A stretch of DNA of 55,093 nt, taken from assembly GCA_964632485.1 (NCBI GenBank), contig CAZWDO010000006.1, forward strand, positions 1-55,093, given 5' to 3'. The DNA comes from CAZWDO01 sp964632485 [NCBI: uncultured bacterium] (GTDB taxonomy: Bacteria > JAGOEH01). The notes under the pieces were generated by a model. That model saw only the letters and a list, made by a program, of their open reading frames with translations. It made no database searches and had not been told where the DNA came from. Positions 35,186 to 45,400 of this stretch are shown one piece after another (the stretch's first letter is position 1; every line of letters starts with the position of its first letter). The position numbers were made by a program, and so were the translations under genes.

Positions 35186-35663
35186 GATTGCCCTTTGTTA
35201 AAAGTAGGATGCTCATGGCGGCAATTCCCTCCTTGCGACCAATCGAGCCCATATATTCAGTCGTCGTCGCCTTGATGGATATCTGATGGGGCTGAGACTG
35301 GCAAATATGAGCCAGTTTGATTTGCATTGCCGGAATATGCGGCGCCATCCTGGGCTGTTGAGCGATTATCGTAGCATCACAATTCACTAAATAATATCCT
35401 GCGCGCTGAACCATCTTAATCACCCGGCCCAATAAGTCGCTGCTGTCGATTCCCCGGTAAGCCGGATCCGTATCGGGAAAATGCTGGCCAATATCGCCCA
35501 GAGCCAACGCGCCCAGAAGGGCATCCATTATGCTATGGACCAGGACATCAGCGTCGGAATGACCCAATAATCCATGCGTATGGGGAATGGTGATCCCTCC
35601 GATGATCAGGGCCCGGTTCTCCGTGAATTGATGAAAATCGATTCCCTGTCCGATTCTATACAT
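35166..35663 (-). CDS. ispF: 2-C-methyl-D-erythritol 2,4-cyclodiphosphate synthase
   Basis: 165 residues. Zinc-site GIDFHQF (Asp8, His10) and HSDADVLVHSIMDALLGALALGDIGQHFPDTDP are diagnostic, as is the C-terminal KATTTEYMGSIGRKEGIAAM. The enzyme cyclises CDP-methylerythritol 2-phosphate in the non-mevalonate isoprenoid pathway. Its start overlaps ispD by 8 bases, the common ispDF order. Confidence 0.97.
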   Translation of the reverse strand: MYRIGQGIDFHQFTENRALIIGGITIPHTHGLLGHSDADVLVHSIMDALLGALALGDIGQHFPDTDPAYRGIDSSDLLGRVIKMVQRAGYYLVNCDATIIAQQPRMAPHIPAMQIKLAHICQSQPHQISIKATTTEYMGSIGRKEGIAAMSILLLTKGNHGTMAD

Positions 35664-36345
35664 AATCCAGCGCTTTCAGTTTATCAAGATCGTTGGGGGT
35701 TGTAATCTTGATATTTCGTTCATCCCCGGGGACGGTAAAAACCGGGGCGCCAAATTTTTCAACGGCTTCGGCATCATCCGTCACCTGGATTCCTCGGTCG
35801 CGAATAAAGCGATATGCCCTGCGAATCATCTCAATTTCAAATGCTTGTGGCGTTTGAACCGCTACCAGACGGGCCCGCGGATGCGTCGTCTCCACAAAAT
35901 CATGCTCCACCATTTTGATGGTATCCTTGACAGGAATAACCGGTATCACTGCCGAATGTTTTTCCAATGCGATTGTTATCCGCTCAATGATATCGACGGT
36001 TATAAACGGGCGGACTGCATCATGAATCCATATCTGCCTGTATTCCGCCGGAATCGCCTGCATGGCCGCCCATACTGAATCCTGCCGGGTTGCTCCCCCT
36101 TCCACCAAACTAATATGATCATCCCATCCCCATTCGTAAAGTGAAGCCTGGAATGACTCAATATAATCCGGTATCATGGCAATAACCGTATATAAACCCG
36201 GGAAAAGATTGTAAAATACGTTGAGAGTATAGTATATCAACGGCTTTCCCCGGTATTGAATCAATTGCTTGGGAATTGAGGATTCCATGCGGGAACCGCG
36301 TCCCCCTGCGGGAATAATGAGCGCTGCCTCGTTTTTAAAAATCAT
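35656..36345 (-). CDS. ispD: 2-C-methyl-D-erythritol 4-phosphate cytidylyltransferase
   Basis: 229 residues from ATG 36345. The frame is open to ATG 36360, but that start overlaps the -10 box, while +1 predicted from the promoter falls on A36345. Motifs: ALIIPAGGRGSRMESSIPKQ (CTP-binding loop), IHDAVRPF, VPVKDTIK, RLVAVQTPQAF and VTDDAEAVE. It couples CTP with MEP in isoprenoid synthesis. With ispF, dedA and gmhA-like it forms a minus-strand operon. Confidence 0.95.
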   Translation of the reverse strand: MIFKNEAALIIPAGGRGSRMESSIPKQLIQYRGKPLIYYTLNVFYNLFPGLYTVIAMIPDYIESFQASLYEWGWDDHISLVEGGATRQDSVWAAMQAIPAEYRQIWIHDAVRPFITVDIIERITIALEKHSAVIPVIPVKDTIKMVEHDFVETTHPRARLVAVQTPQAFEIEMIRRAYRFIRDRGIQVTDDAEAVEKFGAPVFTVPGDERNIKITTPNDLDKLKALDYV

Positions 36346-36351
36346 ATCCAT

Positions 36352-36380
36352 ATAATACATTTTTTTTTAAAAAAAGTCAA
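36352..36380 (-). promoter_or_regulatory. Promoter giving a predicted leaderless ispD mRNA
   Basis: On the minus strand TTGACT (36380-36375), a 17-base spacer and a consensus-like TATTAT (36357-36352). Seven bases further is A36345, the A of an in-frame ATG. The earlier ATG 36360 is upstream of the -10 box and cannot be in this transcript. Confidence 0.7.
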
Positions 36381-36394
36381 TAAACTTTTTCCAC

Positions 36395-36423
36395 TTGACA
36401 AAGTTTTAAGTTAGTGTTAAATT
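36395..36423 (+). promoter_or_regulatory. Promoter giving a predicted leaderless response-regulator mRNA
   Basis: TTGACA (36395-36400), a 17-base spacer and TAAATT (36418-36423); +1 is predicted at A36430, the first base of the ATG. No Shine-Dalgarno sequence exists between -10 and ATG. Confidence 0.7.
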
Positions 36424-36429
36424 ATTTTT

Positions 36430-37845
36430 ATGAAACGAATATTGATAGTTGATGACTCCCGCGTGGCACGTGAATTTTTAAAATCTCATCTTGAAAATAG
36501 TCAATTTGAGGTAGATATTGCCAATGATGGTATTCATGCCCTGGAACGCTTGCTTGATTTTCATCCGGATTTAATTATTTCGGATGTTGAAATGGAGCGG
36601 CTGGGCGGTTTCCACCTGGTCCGTATTTTACGGCAATCGTTAAAAATCAATATCCCAATCATTTTAGTCAGTGGAGTTTGGAATAATAAACTGGGTTTTT
36701 ATCTAAAAAAACGATTGGGCAATATTACTCTCTTGAAGAAACCGGTTGAAGTTGAAAAATTAAATCAATTAATTGCTGAAATCATGGGTAGTAAAATTTC
36801 CACTCAGTATGAATTGCCGGATAATTTTGATTTTATTTCTATACTTTCAAATTATAGCCAGTACCTGGAAGAAATCTACAACCAACAATTGATCTTGCGG
36901 GAGATTGAACGGCTATCGCAATTCACCAATCGACTCGATGAATATGTGAACGCGCTGAATGAAATTCTGCAAACCTTTTTGATTTGCAACAGCTTAATTG
37001 TTTTTTTGCGTATTGGCAGAGAAAATATATTTTACCGTTCCCGGCGATTTCCTAAAAATAAATCCATGATCCGTATCTTAAAGTGGTTTAAAAAATCGGA
37101 TAATATGCATGAAAAGGAGTTGGTCTCTTTTCCGTTGAGTGAAGATGAAAAGATGGCTCTCAATATTCAATCATCGTTCTCCGGCACTTTTTCTTTTAAT
37201 AATAAACTGGAGGGATCGTTACGGTTTAAAATATTTCTGGAGTATGCGGAAGACCCGTTTTCAAATTTTTTTCTGGAGATTCTCCAACAGAAGCTAAATG
37301 AGTATTGTCAGATTTTATTATTGAATGAACAGAGTCGTTTGCATGGGATAACGGATTTTTTAACCAACAGCTATAATCGTAAACACATGATCGATGTTTT
37401 AATCCGCGAGGATGAACGTTTCCAAAGGAAACAAACTAATTATGCCATTAGCATGCTGGATATCGACCATTTTAAGAAAATCAATGACCAATATGGTCAC
37501 CAGACGGGTGATAGAGTATTGCAGCAAGTAGCTAATTTGATTTGGCATCATATTCGCCGCTATGATCTTTTATTTCGGGTTGGAGGTGAGGAATTCATAA
37601 TTCTTTTTCCGGATTGCGGATTGAGTGACGGGTTAGTCATTACGGAACGAATCCGCGAACTGATCGCTGAATATAATTTTAATCCATTTGTACGTTCAGT
37701 TACGGTCAGCCAAGGCGTAGTGGATCGTCTTTCAATGCCGGATGTCACGATTGACCAGTTGATCAATATTGCGGATACCTTTTTGTACAAAGCCAAAGAG
37801 GAAGGCCGGAACCAGGTGCGCTACCTTACCGGACGCGTTAAATGA
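36430..37845 (+). CDS. Response regulator with GGDEF diguanylate cyclase output
   Basis: 471 residues. Receiver domain (1-118): acidic DD at 8-9, phospho-acceptor Asp52 in LIISDVEMERLGG, Ser/Thr in ILVSGVW and Lys in LLKKPVE. A middle region (about 130-300) with no named domain may be GAF-like. A GGDEF domain (about 310-468) has DFLTNSYNRKHM, DIDHFKKINDQYGHQTGD and RVGGEEF. It should make cyclic di-GMP when phosphorylated. No histidine kinase gene is adjacent. It is the second GGDEF gene in the window. Confidence 0.93.
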   Translation: MKRILIVDDSRVAREFLKSHLENSQFEVDIANDGIHALERLLDFHPDLIISDVEMERLGGFHLVRILRQSLKINIPIILVSGVWNNKLGFYLKKRLGNITLLKKPVEVEKLNQLIAEIMGSKISTQYELPDNFDFISILSNYSQYLEEIYNQQLILREIERLSQFTNRLDEYVNALNEILQTFLICNSLIVFLRIGRENIFYRSRRFPKNKSMIRILKWFKKSDNMHEKELVSFPLSEDEKMALNIQSSFSGTFSFNNKLEGSLRFKIFLEYAEDPFSNFFLEILQQKLNEYCQILLLNEQSRLHGITDFLTNSYNRKHMIDVLIREDERFQRKQTNYAISMLDIDHFKKINDQYGHQTGDRVLQQVANLIWHHIRRYDLLFRVGGEEFIILFPDCGLSDGLVITERIRELIAEYNFNPFVRSVTVSQGVVDRLSMPDVTIDQLINIADTFLYKAKEEGRNQVRYLTGRVK

Positions 37846-37908
37846 ATGAGGCTTTTTTAAATTCTTATAAGCTTTTAGATGATAATTACTAACCAATAAA
37901 AAAATCTT

Positions 37909-39255
37909 TTATTCCCGCTGTTGGCTGTCCAGATATTGTTGCTCCCAATCAGGATTGTGAAATTCTCCAGGGGCGTTTGAATGTACCAGTTGATAGGAGT
38001 CGAACCCCCATACATCCATAAATACAAAAAAAATACCGCCAGGTTGGAAGTAATGCCATATTTCGTATGCCCGATTATTGGCAATTCGTTGGGATCGTTC
38101 GATTTCATCAGGGGGTCCATATTGAAAATATATGCGGCACCTATCCGCGCTTGCATCGTTTTTTTCAGTTTCCTTGAAATGCTGTTCGCAATATGCCAGT
38201 TTGTCTTTAAAGGATTGAAAATCTTCATTGTCGGGGGTGGATCGATCCGGGTCCCGTAAACGCCAGAACTCTTTGATAAATGAGCGTTTCCCTCTTTCGG
38301 TGAGGGATTCATAGGCCTTGATCTGTTCACGGTTAAGGAGGATATGCATCCGGCGGAAAAGAGTGTCCAGCGCGGGTTCCGCCATAGAATCGAATGGCAT
38401 GGGGTCTATATAGGCGAGATTATCCGGGTCTTCCTGCCAGGGTCCTTTGATGAAGGTAAAATCGGTATGTTGGGTCCTTGATTGGGTATCCTCTCCGACT
38501 ATTTTCACTTCGACAATCAATCGGTAATGTCCGCTTTTTAAGCCCAATAAGTTGTAGCCAAGGGTTTCAAGTTGGGTCTCCTCGACAATTGGCTTCAATT
38601 TCTGTTCAATCTGACGCTTTGACTGAGTGGCCAAATCCACTAGAAGATATGTTATTTCGTAGTTTTTTGATTGTTGAGGGAGATTGTAGATTTCCATATA
38701 TGTATAAATTAGCGGATATTCGATGGCAAAGACGTGAAACGGATTTGGAATCAGACGGTAGTGGTATCGTGTGAACTTATCGGGAGATGATTGAGTTTGT
38801 AAATGGATATTAACGTTTAGGGTGGAAACGGATAATGAGTCTTTCCCGTAATCGGGAACGGTAACGGTTTGCAAAAGTGATCCAGTGTTTGGATTCGTCT
38901 CATCTTCGATAGCTAATCGGCATTCGTAAATGCCGGCCTGCAGTTTGATGGATGTTTTTTCCAGCAGCCATTGATGGGGACGTATCGATTCCTGGCGTGA
39001 AATTGAATCGGTTTGGGCTATTTTCAGGTCAGCAATTAGCTTGGAATCTTGAAATATTTCGAGTTTCCAGAAAAAATGGCATACTTCAAGTTGGTTTCCC
39101 TGAAAATAATGCAGCGCGGAGCGGCGGACGCCCATTGAGAATTCTAAGAGACTGGTATCTCCAGTCTCTCGATAGGCTGCATAATCAAGCGCAACAGGGT
39201 TGGAACTTAGGGTTCCAACCCAGGCGAAGAGTATAATGACAGCGATTAAACGCAT
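37909..39255 (-). CDS. GWxTD-domain exported protein
   Basis: 448 residues from ATG 39255, which shares a base with the preceding stop (TAATG). A signal peptide (about 1-18) is followed by a beta-rich region (20-290) and a C-terminal GWxTD domain (about 300-430: FIKEFWRLRDPDRSTPDNED, YFQYGPPDEIERSQ, YEIWHYFQPGGIFFVFMD). GWxTD proteins are widespread in FCB and Acidobacteriota; function is unknown but they associate with envelope/secretion genes. A partial copy of its first 55 codons lies at 47809-48015. Confidence 0.88.
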   Translation of the reverse strand: MRLIAVIILFAWVGTLSSNPVALDYAAYRETGDTSLLEFSMGVRRSALHYFQGNQLEVCHFFWKLEIFQDSKLIADLKIAQTDSISRQESIRPHQWLLEKTSIKLQAGIYECRLAIEDETNPNTGSLLQTVTVPDYGKDSLSVSTLNVNIHLQTQSSPDKFTRYHYRLIPNPFHVFAIEYPLIYTYMEIYNLPQQSKNYEITYLLVDLATQSKRQIEQKLKPIVEETQLETLGYNLLGLKSGHYRLIVEVKIVGEDTQSRTQHTDFTFIKGPWQEDPDNLAYIDPMPFDSMAEPALDTLFRRMHILLNREQIKAYESLTERGKRSFIKEFWRLRDPDRSTPDNEDFQSFKDKLAYCEQHFKETEKNDASADRCRIYFQYGPPDEIERSQRIANNRAYEIWHYFQPGGIFFVFMDVWGFDSYQLVHSNAPGEFHNPDWEQQYLDSQQRE

Positions 39256-40442
39256 TAAGGCCGGCTGTAATAGGGCGCGCCGGCAGTTTTCATATTGACG
39301 CGGAAAATGCCTTGCAGTGCGGTATTGGTTTCATTACGGCAGATGAGATAGGCATAGACTTGATTTCCCCAGATGATCGCGTGAGTGGTTGCCTGAAGCA
39401 CGCCGGGATAATAGGGAGCCCAGCTTCCATCGCTCGCTACGCGAATCATGGCGACTTCATCGTTGGTGCCGATCAGCAGATTACCTGTTGCGTCAAACGT
39501 CATGCATTTGATTTCGGCGCTGTCCATGGCTGCTGTCCAGTTGAACCAGTTCTCGCGCGTTCCCAACTGCCCGGCGCTTTGAATCGGGTTCCGCCAGACG
39601 GCGACGCTGTTATCGGCGCGGTCGATCGCCGCGGCGTACACATAATTGCCGAATACCCGTATCTGAGTGATAATCGAGTTGGGGTAATCCGCTGCATTAG
39701 TGGCGGCGCCTTCTTTGGTAATATAGTACATGACGTCATTTTTTCCTCCGGCATACATCCCCAAGTTCGAATCATAATCGAAACAGTAAATAGAGCCGGG
39801 TGCGGTGATCCACTTTTCATCCTTGGTCATTTGGGCCTTGACGCGGTTAATAATCTTGGTAGTGCGGGCCAGATAGAGATATCCGTCGGGGCCGAATTTC
39901 ATATCACTGGGTGTATAGGTGGTGAGGGGAACCCAACTCGTTGACACGCCATCGGTATTGACAATATAGACTTGCTTTGAAGTTGCGTCGACAACATAAA
40001 GGTTTTCATCGCTATCGCATTCGATGGCATAAGGGTCGAGGCGATCATCAAAATCCCCGTAACGGCTGATGGTTACCTTAATGGAATAATTTACAATGTT
40101 GCTGAATCCGATAGCACCTTTTGTAGCGACTTTGACAGGTAGTGCATCTCCCGTCACAGTCGGCGCGATCAGGCGGATCTCGGTAGTGGATGAGCTTATT
40201 ATTTCTGCGGTGGATTGTCCGATTACAATAGTATTGTCCTCATTGTTTAAAGAGAAATTGTTCCCGGTAATTGTTATTTCATCGACGCCGGAGAGGGCTC
40301 CTTCAGCGGGAGATATCGATTCAATGACCGGGTTGCTGTTGTAGGCTTTGTTTTCGTCGTAAACACTGACCGGATCGTCCTGGCTGCAATTTAGAATCAT
40401 TAAATTCACGAACAGTAACGTTAAAATTGAAGATATACGCAT
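39255..40442 (-). CDS. IPT/TIG-domain lipoprotein with propeller-like repeats
   Basis: 395 residues with GGGAGGCAAAG before ATG 40442. Lipobox LMILNC makes Cys19 the lipidation site. An IPT/TIG immunoglobulin-like domain (about 38-120: PVIESISPAEGALSGVDEIT, ITGNNF) is followed by an NHL/SMP-30-like beta-propeller (about 125-390: PYAIECDSDENLYVVDATS, DMKFGPDGYLYLA, CMTFDATGNLLIGT). This resembles cell-surface proteins of FCB bacteria that bind glycans or cofactors. The stop overlaps the GWxTD start, so the two are translated as one operon. Confidence 0.85.
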   Translation of the reverse strand: MRISSILTLLFVNLMILNCSQDDPVSVYDENKAYNSNPVIESISPAEGALSGVDEITITGNNFSLNNEDNTIVIGQSTAEIISSSTTEIRLIAPTVTGDALPVKVATKGAIGFSNIVNYSIKVTISRYGDFDDRLDPYAIECDSDENLYVVDATSKQVYIVNTDGVSTSWVPLTTYTPSDMKFGPDGYLYLARTTKIINRVKAQMTKDEKWITAPGSIYCFDYDSNLGMYAGGKNDVMYYITKEGAATNAADYPNSIITQIRVFGNYVYAAAIDRADNSVAVWRNPIQSAGQLGTRENWFNWTAAMDSAEIKCMTFDATGNLLIGTNDEVAMIRVASDGSWAPYYPGVLQATTHAIIWGNQVYAYLICRNETNTALQGIFRVNMKTAGAPYYSRP

Positions 40443-40499
40443 CTTTGCCTCCCGGCTTATGGGTTAATTTTGTTGTGTCGAAACCATCTTTAAATTTAA

Positions 40500-40528
40500 A
40501 AGATAAATTAATAGATTAAAAAAAGCAA
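40500..40528 (-). promoter_or_regulatory. Promoter of the IPT-GWxTD operon
   Basis: On the minus strand TTGCTT (40528-40523), a 17-base spacer and TATCTT (40505-40500). It is 33 bases from the divergent promoter at 40561. Confidence 0.45.
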
Positions 40529-40560
40529 GAAAAAAAAAATATTTAAAAAAAATTTTTGTC

Positions 40561-40589
40561 TTGACAAAATTTATCTTGTAAACTATCTT
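40561..40589 (+). promoter_or_regulatory. Promoter of the PorV-like/TonB receptor operon
   Basis: TTGACA (40561-40566), a 17-base spacer and TATCTT (40584-40589). Predicted +1 is near 40596; TTAGGAGACC precedes the first ATG at 40638. Confidence 0.7.
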
Positions 40590-40637
40590 AATAAACAAAG
40601 ATTTTAACTTGGTAACCTTCAAACTTTAGGAGACCTT

Positions 40638-41378
40638 ATGAGTTTTAGACGGTTTCGTTTTTATTTTTGGATTGGGTTGTCCCTGGCGCTTATTGCGGGG
40701 TGTGAAAAATACCAGGAAGAGAGCTACCATATTTCTTCCCTGGATGATCAGTCTTGTGATAAACTGCACGCCACGTTTCGAATTGATACCGTATGGTCAG
40801 CCGATTCTTCGAGCATTGCTCGTCTGGACACGCTTCCGGTAGGCGATACCGTAAAGTCGGTGGCCTATTCTCAGTTCAGTGAGTGGTTTATGCTAATCGA
40901 TACGATTCGTGATTCCACCCAAACTCCACCTAAGGATTCCATCTGGATTCATTATTCGGTAACTCAGGATTCCTTGCGATATAATCTGCCCCTTGTTTGG
41001 GATTCGATTTTTAACTGTGGAGAGAAACGTGACAGTGTCGCGTACTATTTTCCCAACGCGCTTATCACCGCCGGCCAGGCCTCTTTTATCAATCTTTCGC
41101 GCTTTAATGATTCTACTTATTTACTTTTGAACGTTTTAACTGAAGCGAACTATGTGATCTATGCCAGCAACTACCTGACGGTTGCGCTTATCGGCGAGGA
41201 TGGCGAGGTTTATGGATCAGACAGGGAGGCGATTGAATTGGAAACGATATTCGAGTGTCCCGTAGTTCGTTCAAGATATGAATTTATTTTGAAGCCGCAA
41301 AAGTATTTGATCTCTTTGATGCGCCATGACAAAACCGTGGGATATCAGTTTTATATCCTGCTTCAGCAAGAACAGTAG
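40638..41378 (+). CDS. Lipoprotein of unknown function
   Basis: 246 residues. Signal peptide with lipobox LIAGC, so Cys22 is lipidated. The mature part is rich in Asp, Ser and Thr with repeated 'DS' pairs and several beta strands, and two further cysteines (about 40 and 130). No family is recognised. It is the first gene of a unit that continues with a PorV-like protein, a TonB-dependent receptor and a large FnIII protein; it may be a surface partner of that receptor. Confidence 0.75.
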   Translation: MSFRRFRFYFWIGLSLALIAGCEKYQEESYHISSLDDQSCDKLHATFRIDTVWSADSSSIARLDTLPVGDTVKSVAYSQFSEWFMLIDTIRDSTQTPPKDSIWIHYSVTQDSLRYNLPLVWDSIFNCGEKRDSVAYYFPNALITAGQASFINLSRFNDSTYLLLNVLTEANYVIYASNYLTVALIGEDGEVYGSDREAIELETIFECPVVRSRYEFILKPQKYLISLMRHDKTVGYQFYILLQQEQ

Positions 41379-41389
41379 GAGCGATAACC

Positions 41390-42382
41390 ATGAATAAAAA
41401 GTTGTTAGTAATGATTACAGCCTTATCTCTGTGTTTTAGTACATCCCTATTAGCCCGGGATAAATTAGCGCAGACGGGGATGATGTTTTTGAACATTGGA
41501 GTGGATGCCCGCGCCGCGGGGATGGGTGAGGCGGTAACGAGTTTGAATCTGGGATCAGCGTCCCAGTTTTATAATCCGGCAGGATTGGCGGCAATGACGG
41601 AGTTTACGGATATATCATTTACTCATATAAAATGGTTTGCGGATATGAAGCTCAACGCTTTCAGCGCTTCCTTCAGTCCCTCACTCGGCAAATACGGGGT
41701 TTTTGGCATTTCGTTTGTTAATATTGATTATGGTGATGTTGAAGGGACGATGGTCTGGCAAAATCCGGATGGATTTATCGATACAGAGATTCTCAAACCC
41801 GCGGCGATGGCGATTGGCTTGAGTTATGCGCGTAAACTCTCGGATAAGTTCGCGGTAGGCGGCCAGGTGCGGTATGTGAGTGAAAATCTGGGTAAAAGTA
41901 TTATTGAGAATTTGGATCAAAGCACGGATTTAAAGAAGAATTTAGCCAATGCTCTGGCGTTTGATTTCGGTACTCAGTATTTTACCGGATTTAAAAGCCT
42001 GATATTCAGCATGTCGGTCAAGAATTTTTCCCAGGAAATAAAATATGAAACCGAGGGATTCCAGTTGCCTTTGTTATTTCGCATCGGGTTTTCGCTCAAT
42101 CTGATGGATTTTATGTCCATGGACTGGCAACGCTCCCATGCATTATGGCTCAATCTGGATGCGTTGCATCCCCGTTCTCATTCGGAACAGCTAAACGCAG
42201 GGCTTGAGTACTGCTTGCTGAATATGCTTTATTTACGTTCCGGCTATTTACTGAATTATGACGACTGCGGCTTCAGCTATGGATTTGGCTTGCGTAAATA
42301 CAACCTCGCTATCGATTATGCCTATACTCCCTTTGATATACTCGATAATGTTCAACGTATAACCATCCGCTTGTTTTACTAA
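41390..42382 (+). CDS. PorV-like (UPF0164) outer-membrane barrel protein
   Basis: 330 residues with AGGAGCGATAACC before ATG 41390. A signal peptide ends near residue 23. The start of the mature protein, MMFLNIGVDARAAGMGEAVTSL, and YNPAGLA are the signature of the PorV/PorQ (UPF0164, FadL-like) barrels. In type IX secretion PorV shuttles substrates; in lineages without full T9SS it has other roles. The C-terminus ends in an aromatic residue (Tyr), as expected for a barrel. It lies 19 bases before the TonB receptor. Confidence 0.85.
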   Translation: MNKKLLVMITALSLCFSTSLLARDKLAQTGMMFLNIGVDARAAGMGEAVTSLNLGSASQFYNPAGLAAMTEFTDISFTHIKWFADMKLNAFSASFSPSLGKYGVFGISFVNIDYGDVEGTMVWQNPDGFIDTEILKPAAMAIGLSYARKLSDKFAVGGQVRYVSENLGKSIIENLDQSTDLKKNLANALAFDFGTQYFTGFKSLIFSMSVKNFSQEIKYETEGFQLPLLFRIGFSLNLMDFMSMDWQRSHALWLNLDALHPRSHSEQLNAGLEYCLLNMLYLRSGYLLNYDDCGFSYGFGLRKYNLAIDYAYTPFDILDNVQRITIRLFY

Positions 42383-42401
42383 GTCTAAGGAGGCATAAGT
42401 T

Positions 42402-45400
42402 ATGAATAAATATTTAATCTGCGGGCTGATTTTTGCGCTCTCCCTGGGGCGTTTAATGGCAGGTACCGGCGGTAAGATTGCTGGCAGGATCATTGATTCT
42501 GAAACAGGTGAAGGGTTACCCAGTGTGAATGTTATAATTTTTGCGCAATGGCTGGAGAACAATGAAAATGAGTTAGCTACCAAGATCGGCGCGGCTTCCG
42601 ATATGGAAGGGTATTTTCGAATTTTGAATCTGTCGCCGGGAGAATATACTGTCAAGATGTCCATGATGGGATATGCCCCGTATGTGGTACAGCATGTTAA
42701 AGTTCAGATTGATTTGACCACGCCCTTGAATATCCAGTTGACTCCGCAGGCCATGATGGGCAAGGAAGTTGTCGTTGTGGCTCAGCGGGCGATTGTGACG
42801 AAGGACATTTCCAACAGCCAGATGAATGTAGAATCGAAAGCGTTGAAAACTCTTCCTGTGCAGAATGTCAACCAGGTTGTTACGCTCCAGGCGGGTATTC
42901 AAAAAGGAACCGAAGGCATGGAAGTCCGGGGCGGCAGCGCCAACCAAACCGCTTTTTTAATCGATGGGTTATCAATGAACGACGAACGCTCGAATATTCC
43001 TTATTCCGCTGTTAGTCTCAGTTCAATCCAGGAGATTCAGATACAGACCGGCGGTTTTAACGCCGAGTATGGGAATGTGCGATCCGGATTGGTGAATGTT
43101 GTTACCCGCGATGGTGAAACCAATCGGTATAGCGGCACGTTTAACCTCCGCTACGCTCCCCCGCAGAAGAAGCATTTTGGCATTTCCCTCTATGATCCCA
43201 ATTCATTTTTCAACCGTCCCTATATGGATCCCGATGTATGCTGGACGGGCACTAAAAATGGGAATTGGGATGCATTCACACAAAAACAGTATTACTCGTT
43301 TGAAGGCTGGAATACCGTCGCGGAAAAAACATTGCGGGATGACGACCCCACCAATGATTTGACCCCTGAAGGCGCGAAACGGGTCTATGAATGGCAACGC
43401 CGTCGTAAGGGTGATATCGACAAAAGCGATTATGTCATCGATTTGGGAGTGGGCGGGTATATTCCCTGGCTAACGCCCAAATTGGGAAACCTGCGTTTTT
43501 TTGTTTCCTATTTTGATGAACGTAATATGTTGATTTATCCTTTATCCCGCGACAGCTATCATAACCGGCATACACAATTGAAACTGACGTCTGATATCAC
43601 CGGAAATATTAAGTTGACATTATCCGGATTATACGGAGAAGTCTATTCAGTTTCTCCGTATAACTGGACGACCACCCCGACTGGCCGAGTACTACAGGAT
43701 AATAGTGAAATCGCGGATCTGCTTTCGACAACGGATGGTTCTGCGATGTTATATGTCCCGGCCTATTATAGCCCGTCAGCCATCTACCGCAGCATGATCG
43801 GGTTGAAACTGACCCATGTACTGAGTGAGCCCACATATTATGAGGTGAGTCTGCAATACAATGCGAACCGTTACCGCACCACCCAGATGGAACTGCGCGA
43901 TACATCCAAAGTAAATGAAGTCCTACCAGGCTATTTTTTGGATGAAGCTCCTTTTGGGTACTGGGGATATGGTACGGGCGGCATTGAAGGCGTTATGCGC
44001 ACCGGTGGCTGGCAGAATCTGGGCCGCGATCATAGCGACAACTCTACGATTCAGAGCCATTTTGATTTGACCAGCCAGATCAATCGCCATAACCAGATAA
44101 AAACCGGTTTAAGTTTTGCATTGAATGATTACGATATTAATTCCACTACCTTCAGCCCTTCAATGGATACCTGGACCCGCTCGATGATCTATCATGTTAC
44201 CCCGTATCGGTTGGGCGCTTATTTTCAGGACAAGATGGAATTCGAAGGATTTATCGCCAATATAGGCATGCGGTTGGATTTATCCGATCCCAACTCCGAT
44301 CAATTTGTTCTTTCTGATTATGATAAATACTACAAAGCCGGTTATGGCAAGTTGCTTGAAGAAGAAGTACCTGAAACAAAAGTTGATCCTAAATGGAATC
44401 TTTCACCCCGGCTGGGTGTTTCCCATCCTATTTCGGAGAATTCCAAACTCTATTTCAATTACGGCCATTTCCAATCGGAACCCTCATCCACTTATCGCTT
44501 CCGTTTACAGCGGGAGAGCAGTGGTCTGGTAACGTATATCGGGAACCCGAACCTCGGGTTGGAACGCACGATCGCCTATGAGCTGGGTTATGCCCATAAT
44601 TTATTTAATATGTTTCTTCTCAACCTGGCCGCCTATTATAAAGATGTAACTAACCAGATCAATTGGATATATTACCAGAATATCAATTCTTCAGTGCAAT
44701 ATTATAAAACAGCCAACAACAATTATGCTGATATCCGCGGATTTGAAATTACATTGACCAAGCGAGTCGGTAAATGGATGACTGGATTTATCAACTATAC
44801 CTATGATGTGCAAGCTAATGGGTATTTTGATATTCAGAGATATTATGAGGATCCCAATGCCCAGCGTAATTATTTGAAGGATAACCCGTATGTGACGAAA
44901 GCCGAACCTCGGCCCTATGCGCGCGCCAATCTGGAATTTCATACGCCCTCGAAGTGGGGACCGCAATGGCTGAGTGATTTTCCGCTGGCGGAATGGACGA
45001 TGAATCTATTAGTGGATTGGAAAACGGGTAGTTATACAACCTATAATCCGCAGAATATTTTATTTGTAAAAAATAATGTTCAATGGCGCGATTGGTTCAA
45101 TGTGGACCTCCGGCTTTCTAAAATCATCCATATCCGCAAATTTGATGTTCAGTTCTATCTCGATGTGGAAAATCTATTGAATCTCAAACATCTGAATTAT
45201 GCCGGATTTGCCGATAACTATGATTACCAGTACTACATGGAATCGCTTCACTTTTCCTGGGAATCTGGCGTGGAAAAGGGGAGTGACCGCATTGGCGATT
45301 ATCGCAAACCCGGAGTGGAATATCAACCGGTGAAAGAAGCGGCTACATTAACTGAAATTAAAATACCGGATCCGACTGCCTATTATTATATTAAAACAAC

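Noticed and set aside
36346-36360. ispD start at ATG 36360
   Set aside because: That ATG is upstream of the TATTAT box, outside the predicted transcript; the ATG at 36345 is preferred.
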